A DNA stretch of 40,879 nt from Bacillus multifaciens. Lineage in GTDB: Bacteria > Bacillota > Bacilli > Bacillales > Bacillaceae_G. A model generated the notes under the pieces. It had not been told where the DNA came from. It worked only from the letters and a program-made list of their open reading frames with translations, and did not search any database. Position 1 is the first letter of the stretch. Each line of letters opens with the position of its first letter. Location: positions 1 through 40,879 of the forward strand of contig NZ_JAVBXD010000040.1 in assembly GCF_030756675.1 (NCBI RefSeq), read 5' to 3'. The position numbers and the translations under genes were made by a program. This document shows positions 33,187 through 40,752 of this stretch, in pieces.

Positions 33187-33193
33187 AGTTACA
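33175..33193. promoter_or_regulatory. Palindromic operator overlapping the efflux gene -10
   Basis: TGTAACTA and TAGTTACA form a perfect 8+8 palindrome around AAA. It covers the whole -10 hexamer, so a dimeric repressor bound here would block transcription. The regulator is not encoded next door; MarR or TetR families commonly use such sites. Confidence 0.65.
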
Positions 33194-33333
33194 TCTTATT
33201 TGTTATTCTAAATTCTTGTGAAGTGATGCAGATGAAAAGGATATACGTAATTTGAAACGTAAAATGTAACTTCTAGTAATGGGAGTTTGTTTCATTCTGC
33301 ACGCTAGTAAGGGAAAAAAGGAGGTTTATATAA

Positions 33334-34548
33334 TTGCAAACAGAATTACAAATGAAAGTACAAATCGCAAAAGATAAGCGAATCATTTTAGCGATCATTC
33401 TCGGAAGTTTATCTGCGATTGGACCGCTTTCTATTGATATGTATCTTCCTGCTTTTCCAGCCTTAACAGACGATTTGCATACGACAAGTGCGCTTACACA
33501 GTTAAGCTTAACAGCATGTTTGTTGGGAATTGCGTTAGGGCAATTGTGGGTCGGTGCATGGAGCGATCGCCAAGGAAGGAAAAAACCAATTGTAATTGGT
33601 CTTGTTATTTATGCGGTTACGTCATTCTTATGTGCGCTAACACCGTCTGTATGGGCGCTCATTGTTTTACGTTTTATGCAAGGGGCAGCTGGTTCAGCGG
33701 GGATTGTACTTTCACGTGCGATTGTGAGAGATTTATACACGGGTTCAGAGCTTACGAAATTCTTTTCTGCTTTAATGTTAGTAAACGGAGCTGCTCCAAT
33801 CTTCGCGCCTATTATTGGGGGGCAAATTTTAAGCTTTGCTTCTTGGCACTGGGTATTTATTGTATTAGGTATATTAAGTGGACTTATGTTGTTAAGTGTT
33901 ATTTTTATATTGCCAGAAACGTTGAACGAAGAAAAAAGAACCACAGGTGGATGGGGAGAGAGTTTATCACATTATAAACGCTTATTACAAGATCGTGTAT
34001 TTATGGGATATGCACTTTCTCAAGGGTTTATTACAGCAGCGATGTTTGCTTATATTTCAGGATCACCGTTTGTCATTCAAAATATTTTTGGTGCTTCGCC
34101 GCAATTATATAGTTTGTTTTTTGCGATAAACGGTTTTGGTATCATCATTGCATCGCAGGTTACAGGACGTTTAGCAGGAAGAATTAATGAACGTACTTTA
34201 TTAGTAACAGGCCTTCTGTTGGCATTGTTTGGAGGCATGATTCTTCTTCTGATAATTTTATTGGCACCTTCTTTAATAGGAGTGTTAATCTGCCTCTTTA
34301 TGATTGTTTCTAGTGTAGGGATTGTAGGGACGACGGGCTTTACGTTGGCTATGCAAAATCAGCAAAAGGCAGCAGGAAGCGCTGCGGCTTTACTAGGACT
34401 GTTACCTTTTATCTCTGGCGCTGTAGTAGCACCTTTAGTTGGTATTCAAGGAGAACACACGGCTGTACCGATGGGAATTACCATTGTTTGTTGTCATATC
34501 GGTGCGATGCTTAGCTTTATCATTTTAACGAAACGAAATCATGATTAA
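33334..34548 (+). CDS. Bcr/CflA family multidrug efflux MFS transporter
   Basis: This 404-residue protein has about twelve transmembrane segments. The start region (SAIGPLSIDMYLPAFPAL) is the signature of the Bcr/CflA drug:proton antiporters, and GALSDRQGRKKP-like sequence (WVGAWSDRQGRKKP) is the MFS loop 2-3 motif. RAIVRDLYTGSEL is also typical. It should export drugs such as bicyclomycin or chloramphenicol, but specificity cannot be read. The start is TTG with GGAGG upstream. A palindromic operator overlaps its -10, pointing to repression relieved by a ligand. Confidence 0.9.
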   Translation: MQTELQMKVQIAKDKRIILAIILGSLSAIGPLSIDMYLPAFPALTDDLHTTSALTQLSLTACLLGIALGQLWVGAWSDRQGRKKPIVIGLVIYAVTSFLCALTPSVWALIVLRFMQGAAGSAGIVLSRAIVRDLYTGSELTKFFSALMLVNGAAPIFAPIIGGQILSFASWHWVFIVLGILSGLMLLSVIFILPETLNEEKRTTGGWGESLSHYKRLLQDRVFMGYALSQGFITAAMFAYISGSPFVIQNIFGASPQLYSLFFAINGFGIIIASQVTGRLAGRINERTLLVTGLLLALFGGMILLLIILLAPSLIGVLICLFMIVSSVGIVGTTGFTLAMQNQQKAAGSAAALLGLLPFISGAVVAPLVGIQGEHTAVPMGITIVCCHIGAMLSFIILTKRNHD

Positions 34549-34589
34549 AAATTTCATTTATAAAATTGTGATCTTTTAATTTGGTTGTA

Positions 34590-35053
34590 CATGCAAGGGC
34601 AAGTATACGGGGGTTAAATACAGCTGCAACATTATGGTGTTCTGCAGCTGTAGGACTCTTGTCGGAGCGGTTTTTTTTAAAATAGCTATATTAGGAGCAT
34701 TTGGTGTTTTAGTGGCTAATATTTTCCTCCGCCCAGTTGCGCTATTTATGAATAAGAAATTAACTGATCAAATGCCAGAGACAATGAGCTATGCATTAAC
34801 TGCAACGTGTTCTAATACTGATGAAGTTCATATTAGATTGTTGCTCATGCAAATGTTCAATACAGAAGAGATGGAGTTAAGAGAATTATATAGTGAAGAA
34901 ATTGAAGATGGTAAAAAAGTAACGATTCACGCAGTTTTACACTGTGATGCTAAGAAGGCGGTTTTAATTGAAAAAGTAGTAAATGGCCTTAGATTAGAAA
35001 CAGGCGTTACAGCTACCGGATGGAAGTCTCTTTCTGGACAAGAGGTTGATTAA
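34590..35053 (+). pseudogene. Decayed MgtC/SapB family gene
   Basis: Only the second half of an MgtC-family protein remains. The segment IRGLNTAATLWCSAAVGLL is readable from about 34605 in one frame. After a one-base loss near 34660-34666, the rest (FFKIAILGAFGVLVANIFL, then a soluble C-terminal domain) continues in another frame to 35053. The first three or so membrane segments are missing, and the DNA before 34590 does not encode them. The downstream frame can be read as a 139-codon ORF from 34634, but it has no ribosome binding site and its first residues are out of frame with the family. Confidence 0.75.
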
Positions 35054-35093
35054 AAAGATACAAGTAAAAAATTTTGGACATGTCAAAGAGCTA

Positions 35094-35123
35094 TTTCATG
35101 AAGGTGGAAACGCCATCATGAAA
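35094..35123 (+). promoter_or_regulatory. Hairpin with GAAA tetraloop upstream of ilvA
   Basis: TTTCATGA-A-GGTG pairs with CGCC-A-TCATGAAA around a GAAA loop, giving twelve pairs and one A-A mismatch. It is followed directly by a terminator hairpin. It may belong to the decayed mgtC transcript. Confidence 0.45.
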
Positions 35124-35125
35124 GG

Positions 35126-35165
35126 ATGAATCAACATAGCGGGTATGTTGATTCATTTTGATTTA
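35126..35165 (+). terminator. Intrinsic terminator downstream of the mgtC remnant
   Basis: ATGAATCAACATA (35126-35138) pairs with TATGTTGATTCAT (35144-35156), followed by TTTGATTT. Confidence 0.8.
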
Positions 35166-35173
35166 AACGATGT

Positions 35174-35201
35174 TTGAAAAATTTAGATTATTCTGTATAA
35201 T
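35174..35201 (+). promoter_or_regulatory. Predicted sigma-A promoter of ilvA
   Basis: TTGAAA (35174-35179) and a perfect TATAAT (35196-35201) are separated by 16 bases. The leader is about 40 bases, too short for a T-box. Confidence 0.7.
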
Positions 35202-35245
35202 GTAAAGCAAAACTTTTTAAATTATACAGTGAGGCGGTCAAAGAT

Positions 35246-36505
35246 ATGAAAAATGTGAAAGAAATGATCAAAATTGAGGATATTCTCGTTGCGTATAATA
35301 TGTTAAAAGATGTGATTCGAAATACATCTTTAGAGCGCGATCCAATTTTATCTGAGAAATATCAATGTAACGTATATTTAAAAAGAGAGGACTTACAAGT
35401 GGTCCGTTCTTTCAAAATACGAGGTGCCTATAACTGTATTAGTAGTTTACCGATAGAAGATGTGAAAAAGGGGATTGTCTGCGCAAGCGCTGGTAACCAT
35501 GCACAGGGCGTAGCTTATACATGTCATAAACTACAAATTCCAGCAAAGATTTTTATGCCAAATACAACACCAAGTCAAAAGGTATCACAAGTACGCTTTT
35601 TTGGAGGAGATTACGTAGAGGTTATATTGCAAGGAGATACATTTGACAGCTCATATGGGCAAGCTGTGAAATATTGTGAAGAATTTGGATTAACATTTAT
35701 TCATCCGTTTGATGATCCAATGGTTATTGCAGGACAAGGGACGATTGGTGTAGAAATTTTACATGATACGGATTGTGCGATTGATTATATGTTTATGGGA
35801 ATTGGCGGTGGAGGCTTAGCAGCAGGAGTTGGAACATACATAAAAGGGGTTAGTCCTTTAACGAAAATTGTTGGAGTGGAACCAGAAGGTGCTGCTTCGA
35901 TGAAAGAGGCGTTTGCGAAAGAAGAGGTTGTCACGCTTCCACATATTGATTCATTTGTGGACGGAACAGCGGTTAAACAAGTTGGTTATCTTACATATGA
36001 AATTTGTAAACGCGTACTAGATGATATTGTTGCTGTGCCAGAAGGAAAAGTATGTACGACATTACTTGAATTATATAATAAAAATGCAATTGTTGCCGAG
36101 CCATCCGGTGCATTGCCAATTGCAGCGCTTGATTTATACCGAGACGAAATTCGTGGGAAGACAGTTGTTTGTATTGTAAGTGGTGGCAATAATGACATTG
36201 ATCGAATGCAAGAAACGAAGGAAAGATCATTAATTTATGAAGGACTAAAGCATTATTTTATAATCAACTTTCCCCAGCGGCCACGTGCTTTGCGTGAGTT
36301 TTTAGATAACGTTCTCGGAGCAAATGATGATATTACGCGTTTTGAGTATACGAAGAAAAATAATAAGGATAATGGTCCAGCACTAGTTGGAATTGAACTG
36401 CAGAAAAAAGAAGATTATGAACCTCTTATTAGAAGAATGGAAGAAGAAGGAATACGTTATATGGAAATCAATCACAATCCGACATTATTTAATCTATTGA
36501 TTTAA
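35246..36505 (+). CDS. ilvA: Threonine dehydratase (threonine ammonia-lyase)
   Basis: The 419-residue PLP enzyme converts threonine to 2-oxobutanoate and ammonia, the first step of isoleucine synthesis. The PLP lysine is K57 in SFKIRGAYN, the phosphate loop is GIGGGGLAAG, and SGGNND follows later. The C-terminal part (about 335-419, HYFIINFPQRPRALREFLDN) is one ACT-like regulatory domain, giving the length of the Bacillus biosynthetic form. It sits outside any ilv-leu operon and has its own promoter with a short leader and no T-box. AGGCGG lies upstream of the ATG. A small membrane protein gene follows 14 bases later. Confidence 0.93.
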   Translation: MKNVKEMIKIEDILVAYNMLKDVIRNTSLERDPILSEKYQCNVYLKREDLQVVRSFKIRGAYNCISSLPIEDVKKGIVCASAGNHAQGVAYTCHKLQIPAKIFMPNTTPSQKVSQVRFFGGDYVEVILQGDTFDSSYGQAVKYCEEFGLTFIHPFDDPMVIAGQGTIGVEILHDTDCAIDYMFMGIGGGGLAAGVGTYIKGVSPLTKIVGVEPEGAASMKEAFAKEEVVTLPHIDSFVDGTAVKQVGYLTYEICKRVLDDIVAVPEGKVCTTLLELYNKNAIVAEPSGALPIAALDLYRDEIRGKTVVCIVSGGNNDIDRMQETKERSLIYEGLKHYFIINFPQRPRALREFLDNVLGANDDITRFEYTKKNNKDNGPALVGIELQKKEDYEPLIRRMEEEGIRYMEINHNPTLFNLLI

Positions 36506-36519
36506 AAGGAGACTTGAGA

Positions 36520-36747
36520 ATGAATTTAGAAAAAAGGAAGTCAGCTGAAGAAGAAATCGTAGAATTAAAGGAACTTGTGAAAGAGTTGCATGGTTCCATT
36601 CATCAACTGCAAGCAGAAGTCCAGCAAATGCGGCATGAAAGACCAGTTGTACAAATGAAAAAGGGAATTGAATGGACACCAACAATGGTCGGTCAAGTTG
36701 GCGGTATTATTTTAGGTGGTCTAGCAATTATCGGTATCTTTTGGTGA
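36520..36747 (+). CDS. Small coiled-coil protein with C-terminal membrane anchor
   Basis: The 75-residue protein has a charged heptad-like region (about 5-40, EEEIVELKELVKELHGSIHQ) followed by a short linker and a glycine-rich hydrophobic C-terminus (VGGIILGGLAIIGIFW). It is probably tail-anchored in the membrane with the coiled coil in the cytoplasm. I do not recognise a named family. AAAGGAG (36505-36511) favours ATG 36520 over TTG 36514. It lies 14 bases after ilvA and before a terminator, so it is likely co-transcribed, although no functional link is evident. Confidence 0.75.
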   Translation: MNLEKRKSAEEEIVELKELVKELHGSIHQLQAEVQQMRHERPVVQMKKGIEWTPTMVGQVGGIILGGLAIIGIFW

Positions 36748-36787
36748 AAAAGAAAGGATTGCAGCTTTAGCCGCAATCCTTTCTACA
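36748..36787. terminator. Bidirectional terminator after ilvA operon and the ArsB/NhaD permease
   Basis: AGAAAGGATTGC (36751-36762) pairs with GCAATCCTTTCT (36773-36784). It overlaps the stop of the minus-strand permease gene. Confidence 0.85.
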
Positions 36788-38108
36788 TTAAATAACGTAA
36801 ATAAATATATGCATGTGATAAAAGTAGTGCAACAATTGTTAATGGTAACCCAATTTTTAAGAAGTCCATGTATGAGAAACCGCATCCTTCACGTTTGGCA
36901 ATACCTGCTACAACGACGTTGGCAGAAGCACCAATTAGCGTACCGTTTCCTCCTAAGCAAGCTCCAAGTGATAATGCCCACCATAGTACTTCAATTTGCT
37001 GAGAATCCGCTGAAAGTCCAAGTCCACTTGCTAAGTTTTGAATAAGCGGAATCATAGTTGCGACAAACGGAATGTTATCAATTGTAGCAGAAGCGGCCCC
37101 GGATACCCATAAAATTAAGATAGATGCATAACCGATATCCCCATTTGTTACGTCCAATACTTTTTTGGCAAGTGAGGAAATAAGCCCGATATCAACAAGT
37201 GCACCGACAAGAACGAATAAACCAGCAAAGAAGAAAATCGTTACCCATTCAATATGTGCAAATACATTTTCTATTTCGTGCTCTTTTACACCGATTAGCA
37301 TTAAAAGGACAGCGCCAAGTAGGGCGATAACGGCAGCATCAACATGAATAATAGAATGGAAAATGAATCCAAGTATTGTTAGTCCTAAAATGGATAGAGA
37401 CTTAACGAGTAAGCTGCGGTCGCGAATATAATCAGTTTCATTTAAAGACATCAATTTCTGAATTTGTTCGTTAGTTGTTTTTAATTTGTTACGATACATG
37501 ATATATATAATAAGTAACGTAACAGCAGAAATAATAACAACAATCGGTGCTAAATTCAGTAAAAATGCGTTAAAATCAAGATGCTTATTTGCAGATCCAA
37601 TCATAATGTTTGGAGGATCGCCAATAAGCGTTGCTGTTCCGCCGAGATTCGAAAATAATACTTCTGAAATTAAAAACGGAACAGGAGGTACCTTCAAAAT
37701 ACGCGTAATCGATAATGTAACAGGTACAACTAATAAAACTGTCGTTACATTGTCTAAAAATGCAGAACCAACTGCCGTTAAGAGGGATAAAAGCAGTAAA
37801 ATTCGAATTGGCTTTCCGCCCGCAGCTTTAGCAGCTTTAATTGCCACATATTCAAAGACGCCAGATTGACTTGTAATATGTACGAGAATCATCATTCCAA
37901 TTAATAGAGTGATTGTTTCCCATTGAATATGTGTGGTAAAGGCAGTATGTAAATCTACAATTCCCATAATTACCATAATGGCAGCCCCAAGTAAAGCAAT
38001 AACAGCACGGTTAATTTTTTCAGAGATTATAAAGCCATATGTGACTAAAAATACAGCAATGGCAAAATAGTATTGCCAGTTTGCAACTTCATGTGCTGAA
38101 TGATCCAA
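36783..38108 (-). CDS. ArsB/NhaD-family anion or sodium/proton permease
   Basis: The 441-residue protein has about eleven transmembrane segments and two related halves, with FLDNVTTVLLVVPVTL in the first and TIDNIPFVATMIPL in the second. LGGTATLIGDPPNIMIG and LGGNGTLIGASANVVVAG are the hallmark loops of the ion transporter superfamily that includes ArsB, NhaD and citrate permeases. The substrate cannot be decided, and no arsR or arsC is near. The frame extends 72 codons upstream, but AAGGTG lies 6 bases before TTG 38108, and the family length agrees with that start. Confidence 0.83.
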   Translation of the reverse strand: MDHSAHEVANWQYYFAIAVFLVTYGFIISEKINRAVIALLGAAIMVIMGIVDLHTAFTTHIQWETITLLIGMMILVHITSQSGVFEYVAIKAAKAAGGKPIRILLLLSLLTAVGSAFLDNVTTVLLVVPVTLSITRILKVPPVPFLISEVLFSNLGGTATLIGDPPNIMIGSANKHLDFNAFLLNLAPIVVIISAVTLLIIYIMYRNKLKTTNEQIQKLMSLNETDYIRDRSLLVKSLSILGLTILGFIFHSIIHVDAAVIALLGAVLLMLIGVKEHEIENVFAHIEWVTIFFFAGLFVLVGALVDIGLISSLAKKVLDVTNGDIGYASILILWVSGAASATIDNIPFVATMIPLIQNLASGLGLSADSQQIEVLWWALSLGACLGGNGTLIGASANVVVAGIAKREGCGFSYMDFLKIGLPLTIVALLLSHAYIYLRYLM

Positions 38109-38368
38109 AGTGTTCACCTTCTTTTTAAGAATCCTATACATAGTATTGTATAAAAATGTCGAAATGCATCCCTCTGCATAAATATTATTGTAGCAAATTC
38201 GCATACAGAAAGAAATGAAAATACTGAACACATCAAAAATGAAAAATTTCACATACCGTATCGGATATAAAAAAGCAAAAAAATATGCAAAGTAATCATT
38301 GTCCTCTATTATAAGAGATAGCAATTTACATTATTTTTTCGTAAACTGATTAAAAGAGGTGAAATCCG

Positions 38369-38719
38369 ATGGAAATAATAACAGATACTTCTGTCGTACA
38401 AAGTGAAATCGAACGTTTTCTAAATCAAGATGTATACCTTCATTTAGAAACGACAAATGGTGCATATGCTTCACATGTAAATGAAAAAACGATGACAGTT
38501 GGGGCATTCATTCGTAATGCAGTGATTCGCTTTGAACGTGGTAAGATTACTGGGACGAATCCATATCGCATAGGGTTAAAAATGGAGCATGGCTGGGTAT
38601 ATGCAGAAGGTGTGACACATTGGGAAAAAGATGAAAAAAATCGTCTTTTATTAGCAGGCCATGATGAAAAAGGGCGTCTAGCGGTTGCAATGCAATTAAG
38701 CTTAACGCTGTTTGCATAA
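38369..38719 (+). CDS. yojF: YojF family protein (DUF1806)
   Basis: This 116-residue soluble protein has no signal or membrane segment. Its core, LETTNGAYASHVNEKTMTVG and YRIGLKMEHGWVYAEGVTHW, matches Bacillus YojF. It is the usual partner gene of the bacillithiol deacetylase BshB2 (YojG); its own biochemical role is not known to me. AGAGGTG lies upstream of the ATG. The stop is 12 bases before the bshB2 start, so the two form an operon. The gene is divergent from the permease gene. Confidence 0.88.
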   Translation: MEIITDTSVVQSEIERFLNQDVYLHLETTNGAYASHVNEKTMTVGAFIRNAVIRFERGKITGTNPYRIGLKMEHGWVYAEGVTHWEKDEKNRLLLAGHDEKGRLAVAMQLSLTLFA

Positions 38720-38731
38720 GGAGTGGAGATT

Positions 38732-39397
38732 ATGGAAAGACACGTACTTGTAGTATTTCCGCATCCAGATGATGAATCATTTGCGGCGGGAGGAACAATT
38801 CGTCAATATCGAAATAATGGAGTCCCTGTTACGTATGCTTGCGGGACACTTGGGCAAATGGGGCGGAATATGGGGAAAAACGTATTTGCCAATCGCGAAA
38901 CGATTCCAAACATTCGTAAGCGGGAATTAGAAGAAGCATGCCAAGCGATGGGAATTGAAGATTTACGCTTACTTGGCTTCCATGATAAAACGTTAGAATT
39001 TGAAGATGTTGAATTTGTTGCGGATAAAATTCAAGAAGTAATTCGCGATGTAAATCCGTCTTTAATCATTACGTTTTACCCTGAGCACGGCGTACATCCA
39101 GATCACAATGCATTTGGCCGCGCAGTTGTTCGCGCGGTAGAACGTATGCCAAAAGAAGAACGCCCGGTTATTCATGCAGTGGCTATCACGAAAAATCGTG
39201 AAGAAGCGCTAGGGAAGCCAGATGTCGTTAACGATATAAGCGATGTATTACCGCAAAAATTAACAGCACTTCGTGCGCATCGCTCACAAACAGAAGCGAT
39301 GTTAGAAGAAATGGAAGCAAAACTAAAAAAACAGGATCCAGCGACGACAAAATGGTTACAAGGTGAACAATTTTGGACGTATAAATGGGAATCATAA
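38732..39397 (+). CDS. bshB2: Bacillithiol biosynthesis deacetylase BshB2
   Basis: The 221-residue zinc deacetylase has PHPDDE (H11, D14) and HPDHNAFG for the remaining zinc ligand. The segments GTLGQMGRNMG and RRE/RKRELEEACQAMGI fit the BshB family, which removes acetyl from GlcNAc-malate to give GlcN-malate in bacillithiol synthesis. Association with yojF identifies the BshB2 (YojG) type, which overlaps functionally with BshB1. AAGGAG (38718-38723) lies 8 bases before ATG 38732; the GTG at 38723 is inside that site and is not used. A bcr1-like repeat follows. Confidence 0.9.
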   Translation: MERHVLVVFPHPDDESFAAGGTIRQYRNNGVPVTYACGTLGQMGRNMGKNVFANRETIPNIRKRELEEACQAMGIEDLRLLGFHDKTLEFEDVEFVADKIQEVIRDVNPSLIITFYPEHGVHPDHNAFGRAVVRAVERMPKEERPVIHAVAITKNREEALGKPDVVNDISDVLPQKLTALRAHRSQTEAMLEEMEAKLKKQDPATTKWLQGEQFWTYKWES

Positions 39398-39415
39398 GCA
39401 ATATAAATCCAAATT

Positions 39416-39596
39416 AAAAAACCGACATAAAACCATCTTTTTTAGGTGGGCGAGAGCATCTGGCCAAGCATAGAAGCGGTCAGTTCCTTTTACTTCCAAA
39501 TGCGAAGTTTAAACAAAGGGAGAAAGCGAGTGGCAGCTCTTTTTTTTCTGCATAGCAGAAATCTATATGTCGGAAAATCAAAATGGATTCATATTG
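39416..39596 (+). repeat. bcr1-like intergenic repeat, copy D
   Basis: The first stem is CCATC with GGTGG, the second CTGGCC with GGTCAG, and the final one AATCTAT with ATGGATT. Its first 60 bases are nearly identical to copy A in reverse, and its middle (ATGCGAAGTTTAAAC) is nearly identical to copy C. A 73-codon frame crosses it but is not a gene. Confidence 0.72.
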
Positions 39597-39629
39597 AAGC
39601 AGTAAACCTTCTAGTTTTCATATTATATC

Positions 39630-39665
39630 GAGATGCCGTAATGATGGCATCTCTTTTCTTTTTTT
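39630..39665 (+). terminator. Intrinsic terminator downstream of yojF-bshB2 and copy D
   Basis: GAGATGCC (39630-39637) pairs with GGCATCTC (39646-39653), followed by a long T-rich tail. Confidence 0.88.
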
Positions 39666-39732
39666 AGATAGGCACATCGGTCTATTTCCTTTCATACAAT
39701 ACAAGCGAATTGTAGAAAGAGGGGGATAATAA

Positions 39733-39993
39733 ATGGATTATTCATACGAAGATGTGTACGGAGATTTTCGAAATGGTTATCAGTTGAGCGGAGAAGTCGT
39801 TTCTAGCGTGGATCCATACGTTGTGCAAACATTACAAATGATTGTCGGGAAAAATGTTGTTGTCGACACAATGCGCGGCAGTTTGCAGGGCATGTTAAAG
39901 GCTGTTAAACCAGACCATATCGTGATTGAAGAGGAAGATACACCGTTCTTTATTCGGATGCAGCAAATTGTTTGGATCACGCCGGAAGAATAA
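39733..39993 (+). CDS. YuzF-like protein (DUF2642)
   Basis: The 86-residue soluble protein has a short tyrosine-rich N-terminus (MDYSYEDVYGDFRNGYQLSG) and a small beta-rich domain with VGKNVVVDTMRGSLQGMLKA and DHIVIEEEDTPFFIRMQQIV. That domain matches the DUF2642 family, which includes Bacillus YuzF and several spore-associated proteins. The molecular function is unknown. GAGGGGGA lies upstream of the ATG. It stands alone between a terminator at 39630 and one at 40088. Confidence 0.8.
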   Translation: MDYSYEDVYGDFRNGYQLSGEVVSSVDPYVVQTLQMIVGKNVVVDTMRGSLQGMLKAVKPDHIVIEEEDTPFFIRMQQIVWITPEE

Positions 39994-40087
39994 TGCGGAG
40001 GAAAGAATCTTTATCTTTTATACATTTGTAATGATGGTAATAACCAAGAAGTTGTTTGGGGTGTAGAGTGGGTTAAAAAAAGTTTGA

Positions 40088-40134
40088 TAAAAATCACCTC
40101 GTGAGATATCGCTATCTGAAGAGGTGATTTTTTG
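40088..40134. terminator. Terminator between the YuzF-like gene and fabZ
   Basis: AAAATCACCTC (40090-40100) pairs with GAGGTGATTTT (40121-40131), with an inner AGATA/TATCT pair. T-runs are present for both strands. Confidence 0.82.
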
Positions 40135-40190
40135 TGTAAGAGAAAAAGAGTAAATTCTATAGAAAAGAAGGTAAAGATTATAATAAGTTT

Positions 40191-40619
40191 TTAGGCTTTC
40201 TTATTGTTGTAAAGAGCGAATGTAACTTCTGCTTCACAAGCGATTTCTCCATCTACAAAAGCAACAGCGTTTGCTTTTGCGATTAAACCACGGACTCTTG
40301 TTATTTCTACTTCTAAACGTAATTGATCTCCAGGGTGGACTTGTTTCTTGAAACGACAACGATCAATACCAGCAAATAACCCAATCTTTCCTCGGTTTTC
40401 ATCTTTCATTAACATAATAACTGCACTTACTTGTGCCAACGCTTCCACAATTAGAACGCCCGGCATTACTGGATAATCTGGAAAGTGACCATTAAAGAAT
40501 TCTTCATTAGCAGTGACATTTTTAATTCCAACTGCGCGTTTTCCTTCCTCTATTTCAAGAATGCGATCAACTAGTAAAAGCGGGTAACGATGTGGAATAA
40601 TTTCTTGAGTATTGAACAT
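40191..40619 (-). CDS. fabZ: 3-hydroxyacyl-ACP dehydratase FabZ (probable second copy)
   Basis: This 142-residue hot-dog-fold enzyme removes water from 3-hydroxyacyl-ACP in fatty acid elongation. The active site is visible as [12 protein letters not shown] with H45, and E59 in [20 protein letters not shown] at the N-terminus is diagnostic. It differs in several places from the B. cereus FabZ I recall, so it may be a paralogue rather than the housekeeping copy. It is divergent from a fabH gene. A FapR-type operator lies between the two start codons. GGAGAGGG lies upstream of the ATG. Confidence 0.88.
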   Translation of the reverse strand: MFNTQEIIPHRYPLLLVDRILEIEEGKRAVGIKNVTANEEFFNGHFPDYPVMPGVLIVEALAQVSAVIMLMKDENRGKIGLFAGIDRCRFKKQVHPGDQLRLEVEITRVRGLIAKANAVAFVDGEIACEAEVTFALYNNKKA

Positions 40620-40685
40620 AAATCCCTCTCCTTTATACTTTCATGAGTGGTTATTTAAGTACCGTTATTTTGTATTATTAGTAAG

Positions 40686-40706
40686 TTTTAGAACCTAGTA
40701 CTAATA
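40686..40706. promoter_or_regulatory. FapR-type operator between fabZ and fabH
   Basis: The palindromic TTAGAACCTAGTACTAA differs at one base from the TTAGTACCTAGTACTAA form of the FapR site known from Bacillus. FapR represses fatty acid and phospholipid genes until malonyl-CoA binds it. The position between divergent fab genes fits control of both. Confidence 0.8.
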
Positions 40707-40752
40707 TTAAATTATAAAACTAAGTGTAATATTAGTAAAGGGTGAGAAATAA

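Noticed and set aside
35054-35245. T-box leader for ilvA
   Set aside because: The predicted promoter leaves a leader of about 40 bases, and no T-box sequence is visible; the upstream hairpins precede the promoter.
39446-39667. 73-codon open frame after bshB2
   Set aside because: It lies in repeat copy D and the following terminator; no ribosome binding site or family resemblance.
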